In this document: in pieces, positions 33,520 through 42,691 of the stretch
Layout of the letters: the number at the start of each line of letters is the position of its first letter
Position numbering within the stretch: the first letter of the stretch is position 1
Assembly (NCBI RefSeq): GCF_047324305.1
Contig: NZ_CP178740.1
Coordinates: 1,116,001-1,180,000, forward strand
Source: Acerihabitans sp047324305
GTDB taxonomy: Bacteria > Pseudomonadota > Gammaproteobacteria > Enterobacterales > Enterobacteriaceae
Direction: 5' to 3'
DNA length: 64,000 bases
Translations under genes and position numbers: made by a program
The notes under the pieces: model-generated
Seen by the model: only the letters and a program-made list of their open reading frames with translations
Databases searched by the model: none
What the model was told of the DNA's origin: nothing

Positions 33520-35808
33520 CTACTGGTCCGGCAGCGCGGCCTGACCAGGATCGGCCGCGGCCAGCGGGTCGTCTATCTCAATGCGGTCGATACGCTGCAG
33601 GCCGCGGGGCAGTAGCGTTCCTTTCCGTCCCCGTTCGGCGCGATATTTTTGCAAGTCCTCCGGTCGCAGGGTTAATTTGCGTTTGCCGACATATAGCGTA
33701 GCCGATCCCTTGGTGGACAACAGCAGCATCCAGACCAGGCGATCTTTGCCGGCGGCCGCGTCGGCCGCGGCAATCGAGACAATTTTATTGCCTTTGCCCT
33801 TGGTAAGCTGCGGGAGATCGCTTACCGGGAACAGCAGCAGCCGTCCCGCCTCGGTAATCACCATCAGCAATTGCTCGATCTCATCATTCACCCAGAGCGG
33901 CGGCATGACCCGGGCGTTTTCCGGCAGGGTCAGCATCACCTTGCCGGCGCGGTTGCGGGCCACCAGATCGTCGAAGGTGCAGACGAACCCGTATCCGGCA
34001 TCGGAGGCCAGCAGCAGTTTCTGCTGGTCGGTGCCGGTCAGCATCTGCTCGACGGTAGCGCCGGGCGGCAGCGTCAGCTTGCCGGTTAACGGCTCTCCCT
34101 GCCCTCTGGCCGATGGCAGCACGGACGGCTCCAGCGCGTAGCTGCGCCCCGTGGAATCGATAAACACCACCGGCTGGTTGCTTTTGCCGCGGGCGGCGGA
34201 AAGGAAGTTGTCGCCGGATTTATAGTTCAGCGCGCTGGGATCGATATCGTGCCCCTTGGCGCTGCGCACCCATCCCATGGTGGACAGGATGATGGTCACC
34301 GGTTCCGACGGCGTCAATTCGTTTTCGCTCAGCGCCCTGGCCTCGCCGCGCTCAACCAGCGGCGAGCGGCGGGGATCGCCGTAGGCGGCGATGTCCGCCT
34401 CGATCTCTTTCTTCAGCAGATTGCTCAGCTTGCGCTCGGAGGCCAGGATGCCCTGCAGCTTTTCGCGCTCTTTTTCCAGCTCCGCCTGCTCGCCGCGGAT
34501 TTTCATCTCTTCGAGTTTAGCCAAATGGCGCAACTTTAATTCCAGGATGGCGTCGGCCTGGGTCTCGCTGAGCGCAAAGCGCTGCATCAATTGCTGTTTC
34601 GGCTCATCCTCGGTGCGGATGATATGGATGACCTCATCCAGGTTAAGGTAGGCCACCAGCAGCCCCTGCAGGATATGCAGGCGGCGCAGCACTTTTTCCA
34701 GCCGGTAGTTCAGGCGGCGGCGCACCGTGTCGCGGCGATACACCAGCCATTCGGTGAGGATTTCCAGCAGGTTCTTGACCGCCGGACGGGCGTCAAGACC
34801 AATCATGTTCATGTTGATGCGGTAGCTGCGCTCCAGATCGGTGGTGGCGAACAGATGATGCATCACCGCCTCCAGGTCGACCCGGTTGGAACGCGGCACC
34901 ACCACCAGACGGGTGGGATTTTCATGATCCGACTCGTCGCGCAGATCCTCCACCATCGGCAGCTTCTTCGCCCGCATCTGGGCGGCGATTTGTTCCAGCA
35001 CCTTGGCGCCGGACACCTGGTGCGGCAGCGCGGTAATCACCGCCTCGCCGTCCTCGATTTTCCACAGGGCGCGCATGCGCACCGATCCGCGTCCGCTTTG
35101 GTAGATTTTGCGGATATCCTCGCGCGGGGTAATGATTTCCGCCTCGGTGGGATAATCAGGCCCCTTGACATGGTCCAGCAACTGCTCAAGGGTGGTTTTC
35201 GGATTGTCCAGCAGCGCGATAATCGCGGCGCCGACCTCGCTGACATTATGCGGCGGGATATCCGTGGCCATGCCGACGGCGATGCCGGTGGTGCCGTTAA
35301 GCAGGATATTGGGCAGCCGCGCCGGCAGGGTTTTCGGCTCCTGCAGCGTGCCGTCGAAATTAGGGGCGTAATCCACGGTGCCCTGGCCGAGCTCGCCGAG
35401 CAGCAGCTCGGCGTATTTGGACAGCCGGGACTCGGTGTAACGCATGGCGGCGAAAGACTTGGGATCGTCCGGCGCCCCCCAGTTGCCCTGGCCGTCCACC
35501 AGCGGATAACGATAGGAAAACGGCTGCGCCATCAGCACCATGGCTTCATAGCAGGCGCTGTCGCCGTGGGGATGATATTTACCCAGCACATCGCCTACGG
35601 TACGGGCCGACTTTTTATATTTGGCGTTGGCGTTTAGCCCCAGCTCCGACATGGCATAGACAATACGGCGCTGTACCGGCTTGAGGCCGTCGCCGATAAA
35701 CGGCAGCGCGCGATCCATGATGACGTACATGGAATAGTTAAGGTAGGCATTCTCGGTAAATGTATGCAGCGCCAGGCTTTCCGCGCCGTCATGAGCCAAA
35801 TCACTCAT
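33520..35808 (-). CDS. parC: DNA topoisomerase IV subunit A ParC
   Basis: Catalytic subunit of topoisomerase IV, which decatenates daughter chromosomes with ParE. The 762 residues follow E. coli ParC (752) with four extra residues near the start. The active-site tyrosine is Y124 in AMRYTESRLSKY. The quinolone-resistance region YHPHGDSACYE keeps wild-type Ser (S84) and Glu (E88), equal to S80 and E84 of E. coli. The C-terminal beta-propeller is complete. parE lies 16 kb away, beyond an inserted block. Confidence 0.97.
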   Translation of the reverse strand: MSDLAHDGAESLALHTFTENAYLNYSMYVIMDRALPFIGDGLKPVQRRIVYAMSELGLNANAKYKKSARTVGDVLGKYHPHGDSACYEAMVLMAQPFSYRYPLVDGQGNWGAPDDPKSFAAMRYTESRLSKYAELLLGELGQGTVDYAPNFDGTLQEPKTLPARLPNILLNGTTGIAVGMATDIPPHNVSEVGAAIIALLDNPKTTLEQLLDHVKGPDYPTEAEIITPREDIRKIYQSGRGSVRMRALWKIEDGEAVITALPHQVSGAKVLEQIAAQMRAKKLPMVEDLRDESDHENPTRLVVVPRSNRVDLEAVMHHLFATTDLERSYRINMNMIGLDARPAVKNLLEILTEWLVYRRDTVRRRLNYRLEKVLRRLHILQGLLVAYLNLDEVIHIIRTEDEPKQQLMQRFALSETQADAILELKLRHLAKLEEMKIRGEQAELEKEREKLQGILASERKLSNLLKKEIEADIAAYGDPRRSPLVERGEARALSENELTPSEPVTIILSTMGWVRSAKGHDIDPSALNYKSGDNFLSAARGKSNQPVVFIDSTGRSYALEPSVLPSARGQGEPLTGKLTLPPGATVEQMLTGTDQQKLLLASDAGYGFVCTFDDLVARNRAGKVMLTLPENARVMPPLWVNDEIEQLLMVITEAGRLLLFPVSDLPQLTKGKGNKIVSIAAADAAAGKDRLVWMLLLSTKGSATLYVGKRKLTLRPEDLQKYRAERGRKGTLLPRGLQRIDRIEIDDPLAAADPGQAALPDQ

Positions 35809-36031
35809 TGATTGTTGTTTCCTCTCACCGCGGTATGGTCTGGGTGGCTAGCCATACCCTTTGGTTTGGTGGTAATAGTCCATGATACTACCCTATCCGG
35901 CCCCCGGCTGTCACAGGGCTTGATGGCGCGGCTTTATTGCGCCGCGGACAAAAATGTTGTGCGTCAGGCGCCCTGTTTCATTTTGTCCGCGCGGGCTACA
36001 CTGCCGTTCAATCTATTTAAGGCAGGATAAA

Positions 36032-36613
36032 ATGAAAAACGTCTTTATTATTAACGCAGGTAAAAAATTCGCCCACTCCGAGGGCGCCTTAAACAACACC
36101 ATGGCCGACGTGGCCGCCACGTTCCTGACGGAGGCTGGCCTGAACACCCGCGTGACGGTGGTGGACCAGGGTTACGACAGTGAACGCGAGGTGGACAATT
36201 ATCTTTGGGCAGACGCGGTCATTTACCAGATGCCCGGCTGGTGGATGGGACAGCCCTGGATCCTGAAAAAATATATCGACGAGGTTTTTACCGTCGGTTA
36301 CGGGCGCCTGTATGCCAGTGACGGGCGCACGCGTTCGGACAGCACGAAAAAATACGGGTCCGGCGGCCTGATCCAAGGCAAAGGCTATATGCTGTCGCTG
36401 ACCTGGAACGCTCCGCTTGAGGCCTTCACGGACCCGGATCAGTTTTTCGAGGGCGTGGGCGTGGACGGGGTTTACCTGCCGTTCCATAAAGCCAACCAGT
36501 TCCTCGGCATGTCGATGCTGCCGACCTTTATCTGTAACGATGTCATAAAACAACCGCAAATTGAGCGGGATATCATAAAATATCGCGAGCATCTCGGCCG
36601 CGTCTTTGGTTAA
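36032..36613 (+). CDS. mdaB: NADPH:quinone oxidoreductase MdaB
   Basis: Flavoprotein reducing quinones by two electrons, protecting against oxidative stress. The 193 residues equal E. coli MdaB in length. WADAVIYQMPGWWMGQPW, LYASDGRTRSD, KKYGSGGLIQGKGYMLSLTWNAP and the tail HKANQFLGM are conserved. I chose the ATG at 36032, with AGGA upstream, because it starts the flavodoxin-like fold; the longer frame is not conserved. ygiN follows 42 bases later, the same pair as in E. coli. Confidence 0.95.
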   Translation: MKNVFIINAGKKFAHSEGALNNTMADVAATFLTEAGLNTRVTVVDQGYDSEREVDNYLWADAVIYQMPGWWMGQPWILKKYIDEVFTVGYGRLYASDGRTRSDSTKKYGSGGLIQGKGYMLSLTWNAPLEAFTDPDQFFEGVGVDGVYLPFHKANQFLGMSMLPTFICNDVIKQPQIERDIIKYREHLGRVFG

Positions 36614-36655
36614 CTAGTGTCGACCCGAACTACCCATCCAAAAACTGAGGAATCG

Positions 36656-36967
36656 ATGATCACGGTAATTGCAGAAATCAAAGTGAAACCGGGACGAAGA
36701 GAAGCGGTTTTAGCCGCCATCCAGGCACTCCGGCCCAACGTTCTGGCGGAAGACGGTTGCAGCGAATATACCTTGCTCACCGACTATAAGGCGCAGGTGC
36801 CCTGGCGCAAAACCGCTCCCGACTCCATTTTCATGCTGGAGCAGTGGAAAAGCATCCGTCATCTCGAGCAGCACCAGCAGGCGCAGCATATGGACGATCA
36901 CCGCGCTCATATCCGCAACGACGTCATGGACGTGACTTTCCATATTCTGGAAAGACGCACCGATTGA
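36656..36967 (+). CDS. ygiN: Quinol monooxygenase YgiN
   Basis: A 103-residue ABM-fold protein (E. coli YgiN, 104). In E. coli it forms a quinone redox cycle with MdaB, oxidising menadiol back to the quinone. It keeps MITVIAEIKVKPGRREAV, EDGCSEYTLL and APDSIFMLEQWKSIRHLEQH. GAGG lies five bases before the ATG at 36656. It is the last conserved gene before a block of about 15 kb that separates it from parE, its E. coli neighbour. Confidence 0.92.
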   Translation: MITVIAEIKVKPGRREAVLAAIQALRPNVLAEDGCSEYTLLTDYKAQVPWRKTAPDSIFMLEQWKSIRHLEQHQQAQHMDDHRAHIRNDVMDVTFHILERRTD

Positions 36968-37164
36968 TTTTTGCCGGGCAGCCCCGCGCGGCTGTCACCG
37001 ATAATACCAGGCCGGCAGTGACCTGCGATGCGGGGCAACTGCCGGATTATCTCCTCGCCGGTCCATCAATGTTTGCCCTCTGCCCCGCCCATGGGGGATT
37101 CAAGGGCGTCAGCGCGTCGGCAGGGATAAAGATCAAGACCGTTTTTATGTAGCTTATGCTTTTT

Positions 37165-37220
37165 CCGTTATTGCCAAAACACCCCTGTTGATGAAATATT
37201 CCGTCATTATGGAATAACGG
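37165..37220. promoter_or_regulatory. Nested inverted repeats before the second sugar ABC operon
   Basis: CCGTTATT (37165-37172) and AATAACGG (37213-37220) form an outer inverted repeat, and TATTCC (37197-37202) and GGAATA (37211-37216) an inner one, directly upstream of the ATPase start. Such symmetry suggests operator sites. No regulator gene is adjacent and no known consensus is matched. Confidence 0.3.
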
Positions 37221-37231
37221 TCCTTTATGGC

Positions 37232-38776
37232 GTGTCGGAAAAAATCCCCGTGCTCATGTCTACACCCAGGCCCAAAGAGACGTCCCGCCTGGAAATGCGT
37301 CATATTTCCATTGCCTTCGCCGGTTTCAGGGCATTGGACCAGGTCGACTTCACCCTTGAAGGCGGCTCGGTGCACGCGTTGATCGGCGCTAACGGCGCCG
37401 GCAAATCCACACTGATGGCCATCCTGTCCGGCACCTACGCCCATTACCAGGGCGAGATCCTGATAGACGGCGAACCGGTGGATCTGCGCTCGCCGCGCCA
37501 GGCCAAGCTGCAGGGGATCCATCTGGTGCAGCAGGAAGTGGATGTGGCGCTGGTGCCGACGCTGACGGTGGGGGAAAATATCATGCTGGACAGGCTGGCG
37601 GAACGCGGCCAGCTGTGCCACTGGCCCCGGCTCTACCGGCAGGCGCAGGCGCTGCTCACGCAGTTGGAGGTCAATCTTGACGTGCGCCTGCCCGTCGGCC
37701 GTTGCACGCTGGCGGAAAAACAGCACATCCTGCTGGCGCGGGCGTTGTCCCACCGCTGCCGTTTCCTGATCCTCGACGAGCCCACCGCGCCGCTCGATCT
37801 TGCCGAAAGCGAGCGGCTGTTTGCGGTGACCCGACGTTTGCAGGCGGAAGGCATCGGCGTGGTGTTTATTTCCCACCGCATCCACGAACTGGCGCAAATC
37901 TGCGATAGGTTAACGGTACTGCGCGACGGCAGGCGGGTCGGCGACGGCCCCATGGCCGGTTTGACCAGCGCGCATATCATTGAAAAAATGCTCGGCCACC
38001 CCCTGGACGCTATTTTCCCGCCGCCGCGTCCGTCCGCCGCCAGCCCGATCCTGCTGCGGGTGGAGGGACTGCACGATGAAAGCCTGCTGCGCGATATTTC
38101 CCTTTCGCTTCGCCGGGGTGAAATCCTGGGGATAGCCGGCCTGGCCGGCGCCGGTAAAACCGAGCTGTGCAAGGCATTGTTCGGCGCCTCGGCCGCCGGC
38201 GTCGCCCACGGCGAACTGAACGGTAAACCCTGGCGCCCGACGACGCCTTATGACGCGGTAAGGCGGGGGCTGGCCCTGGTGCCGGAGGAACGGCGCAAAG
38301 AGGGCATCTTTATCCACGAAAATATCCCCATGAATCTGAGCGTCTGCGCAGACGCTACGTTTACCCGCTGGGGCTGGTTCAGCGCCGGCCGGGCGCGGCG
38401 CTTCGCGCAGCAGGTGGTGGATCGCCTGGGCATTCGCGCCAGCGGACTGGATCAACAATTGCTGCGCCTGTCGGGCGGCAACCAGCAAAAAGTGGCCATC
38501 GGCAAATGGCTGCGCGGCCACGCCGAGGTGCTGATCTTCGACGAACCGACCAAAGGCGTGGATATCAAGGCCAGGCAGGATCTGTTTGTGCTGATCGACG
38601 GCCTGGCGCGCCAGGGCAAGGGCATTATCTATGCCTCGGGCGAGTTTTCCGAACTGCTGGGCCTGTGCGATCGGATTTGCGTGATGTGGGACGGCCGTAT
38701 CGTGGCGCAGCTGGACGCGCGCGCCACGGATGAGGAAACCCTGTTGTTATATTCAACCGGAGGTACGCTCCCGTGA
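37232..38776 (+). CDS. Sugar-type ABC transporter ATP-binding protein (RbsA family)
   Basis: A double ATPase of 514 residues. The first half has Walker A GANGAGKST, the unusual signature CTLAEKQHILLARAL and Walker B FLILDEPTAPLD. The second half has GLAGAGKTEL, LSGGNQQKV and LIFDEPTKGVD. The start is uncertain: a GTG at 37232 gives the longest form, an in-frame ATG at 37256 a 506-residue form, and neither has a strong ribosome site. It overlaps the following permease gene by 4 bases. Its binding protein is not adjacent but lies 2.8 kb downstream, beyond glpT. Confidence 0.9.
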   Translation: MSEKIPVLMSTPRPKETSRLEMRHISIAFAGFRALDQVDFTLEGGSVHALIGANGAGKSTLMAILSGTYAHYQGEILIDGEPVDLRSPRQAKLQGIHLVQQEVDVALVPTLTVGENIMLDRLAERGQLCHWPRLYRQAQALLTQLEVNLDVRLPVGRCTLAEKQHILLARALSHRCRFLILDEPTAPLDLAESERLFAVTRRLQAEGIGVVFISHRIHELAQICDRLTVLRDGRRVGDGPMAGLTSAHIIEKMLGHPLDAIFPPPRPSAASPILLRVEGLHDESLLRDISLSLRRGEILGIAGLAGAGKTELCKALFGASAAGVAHGELNGKPWRPTTPYDAVRRGLALVPEERRKEGIFIHENIPMNLSVCADATFTRWGWFSAGRARRFAQQVVDRLGIRASGLDQQLLRLSGGNQQKVAIGKWLRGHAEVLIFDEPTKGVDIKARQDLFVLIDGLARQGKGIIYASGEFSELLGLCDRICVMWDGRIVAQLDARATDEETLLLYSTGGTLP

Positions 38777-39771
38777 GCAACGATCTGTTCGTAAAGGCTG
38801 GCGCGCTGCCCTGGCGCCACCGTTTGTTTGAATTTTTATACCGTTGGGGGATGCTGCTGACGGTAGTGGCGCTGGTGGCGCTGTTCGGCCTGGCCTCGGA
38901 TAACTTTCTCGATCCCAATAATATCGTCAATATCCTGCGCTCCATCGCCATTGTCACCGTGATCGCCATCGGCGTCTCCCTGTCGCTGGCGGTGGGTGGT
39001 TTCGACCTGTCGGTGGGGTCGACCGCGTCGCTTGCCAACGCGCTGGTGATGTCGATGTTTGTCTGGCATGGCCTGGATACCACGCAGGCGATAGTGCTGA
39101 CCCTGGCCGCCTGTACGCTGGTGGGACTGTTCAACGCCTTTCTGATCGTGGTGCTGAAAATCCCCGATATGCTGGCGACCCTGGGATCGCTGTTTGTGGT
39201 GCAGGGCGTCGCGATGACCTACAGCTTCGGCGGCTCCATCACGCAAAATATGGTGCTGCCGGGGGGCGATATGGCGGAAGGCGAGATACCGGCGGTGTTT
39301 TCCACCCTGGGCCAGGTGCCGGTCATCGTGATTATCATGCTGGCGGTCACGGTGGTGGTGCAGCTCGGTTTATCCCTGACCAAGCACGGGCGCCGGATGT
39401 ACGCCATCGGCGGCAATCCGGAAGCGGCGCGGCTGGCCGGCATCCGTACCGCACGTTACCGCATCCTCGCCTATGTCATCTCGTCGTGGCTTGCCGCGCT
39501 GGGCGGTATTTTACTGGCCTCGCGCATCGGGTCTTCCCAGGTAAACGCCGGAGGCGGCTACCTGATGGACGCGGTGGCCGCGGCGTATATTGGCTTTTCC
39601 CTGGCGGGGTCCGGCAAACCCAACGCCTTGGGCACGCTGGTGGGCGCGGTGATCCTGGGCGTATTGCAAAACGGCCTGGTCATGATGTCGGTACCCTACT
39701 ATGCGATGGATATCATCAAGGGCCTGGTGCTGGCCGCGGCGCTGGCCATCACCTATATCCAGCGCCGCTGA
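38773..39771 (+). CDS. Sugar-type ABC transporter permease (RbsC family)
   Basis: A 332-residue inner-membrane permease with VGGFDLSVGSTASLANALV, GLFNAFLIVVLKIPDMLATLG and AYIGFSLAGSGKPNALGT, typical of the RbsC family. It starts with GTG overlapping the ATPase stop (GTGA). Only one permease gene is present, so the channel is probably a homodimer. The substrate is unknown; a pentose, polyol or similar compound is likely for the family. Confidence 0.88.
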   Translation: MSNDLFVKAGALPWRHRLFEFLYRWGMLLTVVALVALFGLASDNFLDPNNIVNILRSIAIVTVIAIGVSLSLAVGGFDLSVGSTASLANALVMSMFVWHGLDTTQAIVLTLAACTLVGLFNAFLIVVLKIPDMLATLGSLFVVQGVAMTYSFGGSITQNMVLPGGDMAEGEIPAVFSTLGQVPVIVIIMLAVTVVVQLGLSLTKHGRRMYAIGGNPEAARLAGIRTARYRILAYVISSWLAALGGILLASRIGSSQVNAGGGYLMDAVAAAYIGFSLAGSGKPNALGTLVGAVILGVLQNGLVMMSVPYYAMDIIKGLVLAAALAITYIQRR

Positions 39772-40000
39772 CGCAAGGTGGTGTTGCCGTCGCGCGCCGG
39801 GCGGACCGGCGGCATAACCCTATTAATGTAAGTGTTTCTATCAGATTCCCGCAGCATTCTATCAAAAACGGAATATTCCTCCCGACGCGGGTCGCGTAAT
39901 ACGTGGCCCATGCGCGACTTTGCCCCGCCGCTCCGGCCATACTTCGGTTGCCTGAATAAAAGTATAGGCAGGTCATTTTTTCAACATCACCGGAGACGAA

Positions 40001-41356
40001 ATGCTACGTTTGTTCAAACCCGCCGCCCACCAGCCCCGCGTACCCGATCAACGGGTTGATCCCCTTTACCGCCGCCTGCGCCGGCAGCTGTTTTTAGGTA
40101 TTTTTTTCGGCTACGCCGCGTATTATCTGGTGCGTAAAAATTTTGCGCTGGCGATGCCTTACCTGGTTGAGCAAGGCTATAGCCATGGCGACCTGGGCGT
40201 TGCCTTCTCAGCCATTTCCATTGCCTACGGCATATCCAAATTCGTCATGGGTTCGGTGTCGGATCGGTCCAATCCCCGGGTATTCCTGCCGGCCGGGCTG
40301 TTACTGGCCGCCGCGGTGATGCTGTTTATGGGGCTCGTGCCCTGGGCGACCTCCAGCATCGCCATTATGTTCGCGCTGCTGTTTGCCTGCGGCTGGTTCC
40401 AGGGCATGGGCTGGCCCCCGTGCGGGCGCGTCATGGTGCATTGGTGGTCCCATAAGGAGCGCGGGACCATCGTCTCGGTATGGAATTGCGCCCACAACGT
40501 GGGCGGCGGCATTCCGCCGCTGCTGCTGCTGCTGGGCATGATTTGGTTTAACGACTGGCACAGCGCCCTGTATATGCCGGCCGTGGCCGCCATCGTCGTG
40601 GCGGTGGTCGCCTACGCGCTGATGCGCGACACGCCCCAGTCCTGCGGGCTGCCGCCGATAGAGGAATACAAAAACGACTACCCGCCGGAATATGATAAAC
40701 ACGCCGCCGAACAGGAGCTGACCACCCGGCAGATCCTGCAAAAATATGTCTTCCCCAATAAGCTGCTGTGGTATATCGCCCTGGCCAACGTGTTTATTTA
40801 CCTGCTGCGCTACGGCATTCTCGACTGGTCGCCGACCTACCTTAAGGAGGTAAAGCACTTCACGCTGGATAAATCCTCCTGGACCTATTTCTGTTATGAA
40901 TATGCCGGTATTCCCGGCACGCTGCTGTGCGGCTGGATGTCCGATAAAGTTTTCAGGGGCAATCGCGGCGCCACCGGGATGTTTTTCATGGTGCTGGTCA
41001 CGCTCGCAACGGTAGTGTACTGGCTTAATCCGGTGGGCAATCCCGGCGTGGATATGCTGTGCATGCTGATGATTGGCTTCCTGATTTACGGTCCGGTGAT
41101 GCTGATAGGGCTGCACGCCCTGGAGCTGGCGCCGAAAAAAGCCGCCGGCACCGCCGCCGGTTTTACCGGCCTGTTCGGCTATCTTGGCGGCTCGGTGGCG
41201 GCCAGCTCCGTGGTCGGCTATACGGTGGACTATTTCGGCTGGGACGGCGGATTTATGATAATGATCGGCGGCTGCGTCCTGGCCGTGCTGTTGCTGGCGC
41301 TGACCATGTTCGGTGAAAAACAGCACCGCCGGCAGCAGGCGGCGGCGAACGCCTGA
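40001..41356 (+). CDS. glpT: Glycerol-3-phosphate:phosphate antiporter GlpT
   Basis: MFS antiporter exchanging external glycerol-3-phosphate for phosphate; it also admits fosfomycin. The 451 residues are nearly colinear with E. coli GlpT (452), including the substrate arginine R45 in YLVRKNFALAMPYL, plus LLRYGILDWSPTYLKEVKHF and GLHALELAPKKAAGTAAGF. GGAG lies upstream. Its position is odd: in E. coli it is beside glpQ and glpA, but here it sits between the permease and binding-protein genes of a sugar importer, with gaps of 229 and 254 bases, so it probably has its own promoter. Confidence 0.95.
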   Translation: MLRLFKPAAHQPRVPDQRVDPLYRRLRRQLFLGIFFGYAAYYLVRKNFALAMPYLVEQGYSHGDLGVAFSAISIAYGISKFVMGSVSDRSNPRVFLPAGLLLAAAVMLFMGLVPWATSSIAIMFALLFACGWFQGMGWPPCGRVMVHWWSHKERGTIVSVWNCAHNVGGGIPPLLLLLGMIWFNDWHSALYMPAVAAIVVAVVAYALMRDTPQSCGLPPIEEYKNDYPPEYDKHAAEQELTTRQILQKYVFPNKLLWYIALANVFIYLLRYGILDWSPTYLKEVKHFTLDKSSWTYFCYEYAGIPGTLLCGWMSDKVFRGNRGATGMFFMVLVTLATVVYWLNPVGNPGVDMLCMLMIGFLIYGPVMLIGLHALELAPKKAAGTAAGFTGLFGYLGGSVAASSVVGYTVDYFGWDGGFMIMIGGCVLAVLLLALTMFGEKQHRRQQAAANA

Positions 41357-41610
41357 CCGGCATCACTTCTGCGCGGCGTAGTCCGATGATACGCCGCGTT
41401 TTTATCCCCTGGGTGGCCCACCGCACGCCAATCATCCCCAAACACACGAAATGGCATAACATCTGCCAAAAAGTCATAACGGAAAACATTTCTTATTACG
41501 CGCGCGCTGGCTATGATGCAATGCCGGGCCGAATAGACATCCAGACATACAGGCTTCTATCTTATGCCCCGGCGCCCACGCTTATCCTATTTACCCTCAT
41601 GGAGCCGTTG

Positions 41611-42681
41611 ATGAAAAAATTATTCTCCCCGCTGCTGGCGCTGGGCCTGCTGGCAGGCCTGCCAGCCTTCGCCGCCGCGCCCGCGCCCGTGCCCGCCGCC
41701 ATCGCCCAGCATAACGGTCCCATCCGCATCGCGGTCATCCGCAACCTGGGATCGGATGACAATACTACACAGTTTGTCTCGGGGGTCATCGAGGAGGGGA
41801 AAAAGCTGGGTTTTAAGGTCAGTACCTTTTTAAGCAACGGCGACGATGCCCGGTTCCAGGATTTTGTTAACCAGGCCATTACCCAGAAATACGACGGCAT
41901 TATCCTGTCCCAGGGGCGGGACCCTTATTCCACCGAGCTGGTCAAACGCATCGCCGCCAGCGGTATAGCGGTGTCGGTATTCGATACGGCGGTTAACGGC
42001 GTGGTGCCGGGCGTAACCGTCACCCAGCAGGATGACGCATCCCTGACCCGGGAATCCTTCGGGCAGTTGATCAAGGACTTCAACGGCAAGGCCAATATCA
42101 TTAAATTATGGGTGGCCGGCTTCCCGCCCATGGAGCGGCGCCAGGCGGCCTATAAAGCCCTGCTGCAGGACAATCCCGGCATTCATGAGCTGGAATCCCT
42201 CGGCGCGGTGTCGTCGGATGTGCAGGGCGATACCGCCAATAAGGTCGGCGCGGTGCTGGCCAAATATCCCAAAGGTAAAATCGACGCTATCTGGGGCACC
42301 TGGGACGCCTTTAGCCAGGGAGCCTATAAGGCGCTCAAGGAAAACGGCCGAACCGAAATCAAGCTGTACAGCATCGACATTTCCAACCAGGATCTGCAAT
42401 TGATGCGTGAATCGGACAGCCCCTGGAAGGTCAGCGTGGCGGTGGACCCAAAGCTTATCGGCAAAATCAACCTGCGCCTGGTGGCCAATAAAATAGCCGG
42501 CGCGCCGACGCCCGCGACCTATGAATTCCGCGCCGCCGTTATCCCCCAGGCGCTGCTGGCCAGCCAGCCGGGGGCGGTGAATATGGCGTCGCTGGCGACC
42601 ATTATCCCCGGCTGGGGCCGGGCGGACGACTTTGTCGCGCCCTGGTTTGCCACCCTTGAAGCCGTTCACGCCAAAAAATAA
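41611..42681 (+). CDS. Periplasmic substrate-binding protein of the second sugar-type importer
   Basis: A 356-residue periplasmic protein of the Peripla_BP_4 type. The signal peptide MKKLFSPLLALGLLAGLPAFA is followed by an alanine/proline linker. Mature motifs include IRIAVIRNLGSDDNTTQFVSG, KYDGIILSQGRDP and AIWGTWDAFSQGAYKALKENG. GGAG is six bases before the ATG at 41611; the longer frame has no signal peptide. It most likely serves the ATPase and permease at 37.2-39.8 kb, since no other such partner is near. The ligand is unknown. Confidence 0.85.
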   Translation: MKKLFSPLLALGLLAGLPAFAAAPAPVPAAIAQHNGPIRIAVIRNLGSDDNTTQFVSGVIEEGKKLGFKVSTFLSNGDDARFQDFVNQAITQKYDGIILSQGRDPYSTELVKRIAASGIAVSVFDTAVNGVVPGVTVTQQDDASLTRESFGQLIKDFNGKANIIKLWVAGFPPMERRQAAYKALLQDNPGIHELESLGAVSSDVQGDTANKVGAVLAKYPKGKIDAIWGTWDAFSQGAYKALKENGRTEIKLYSIDISNQDLQLMRESDSPWKVSVAVDPKLIGKINLRLVANKIAGAPTPATYEFRAAVIPQALLASQPGAVNMASLATIIPGWGRADDFVAPWFATLEAVHAKK

Positions 42682-42691
42682 GGGCATACCG

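Noticed and set aside
34591..35637. 348-codon plus-strand open frame inside parC
   Set aside because: Antisense of an essential, highly conserved gene; composition is typical of a shadow frame.
40301..41326. 341-codon minus-strand open frame opposite glpT
   Set aside because: Shadow of glpT, extremely His/Gln/Gly rich, without a start context.
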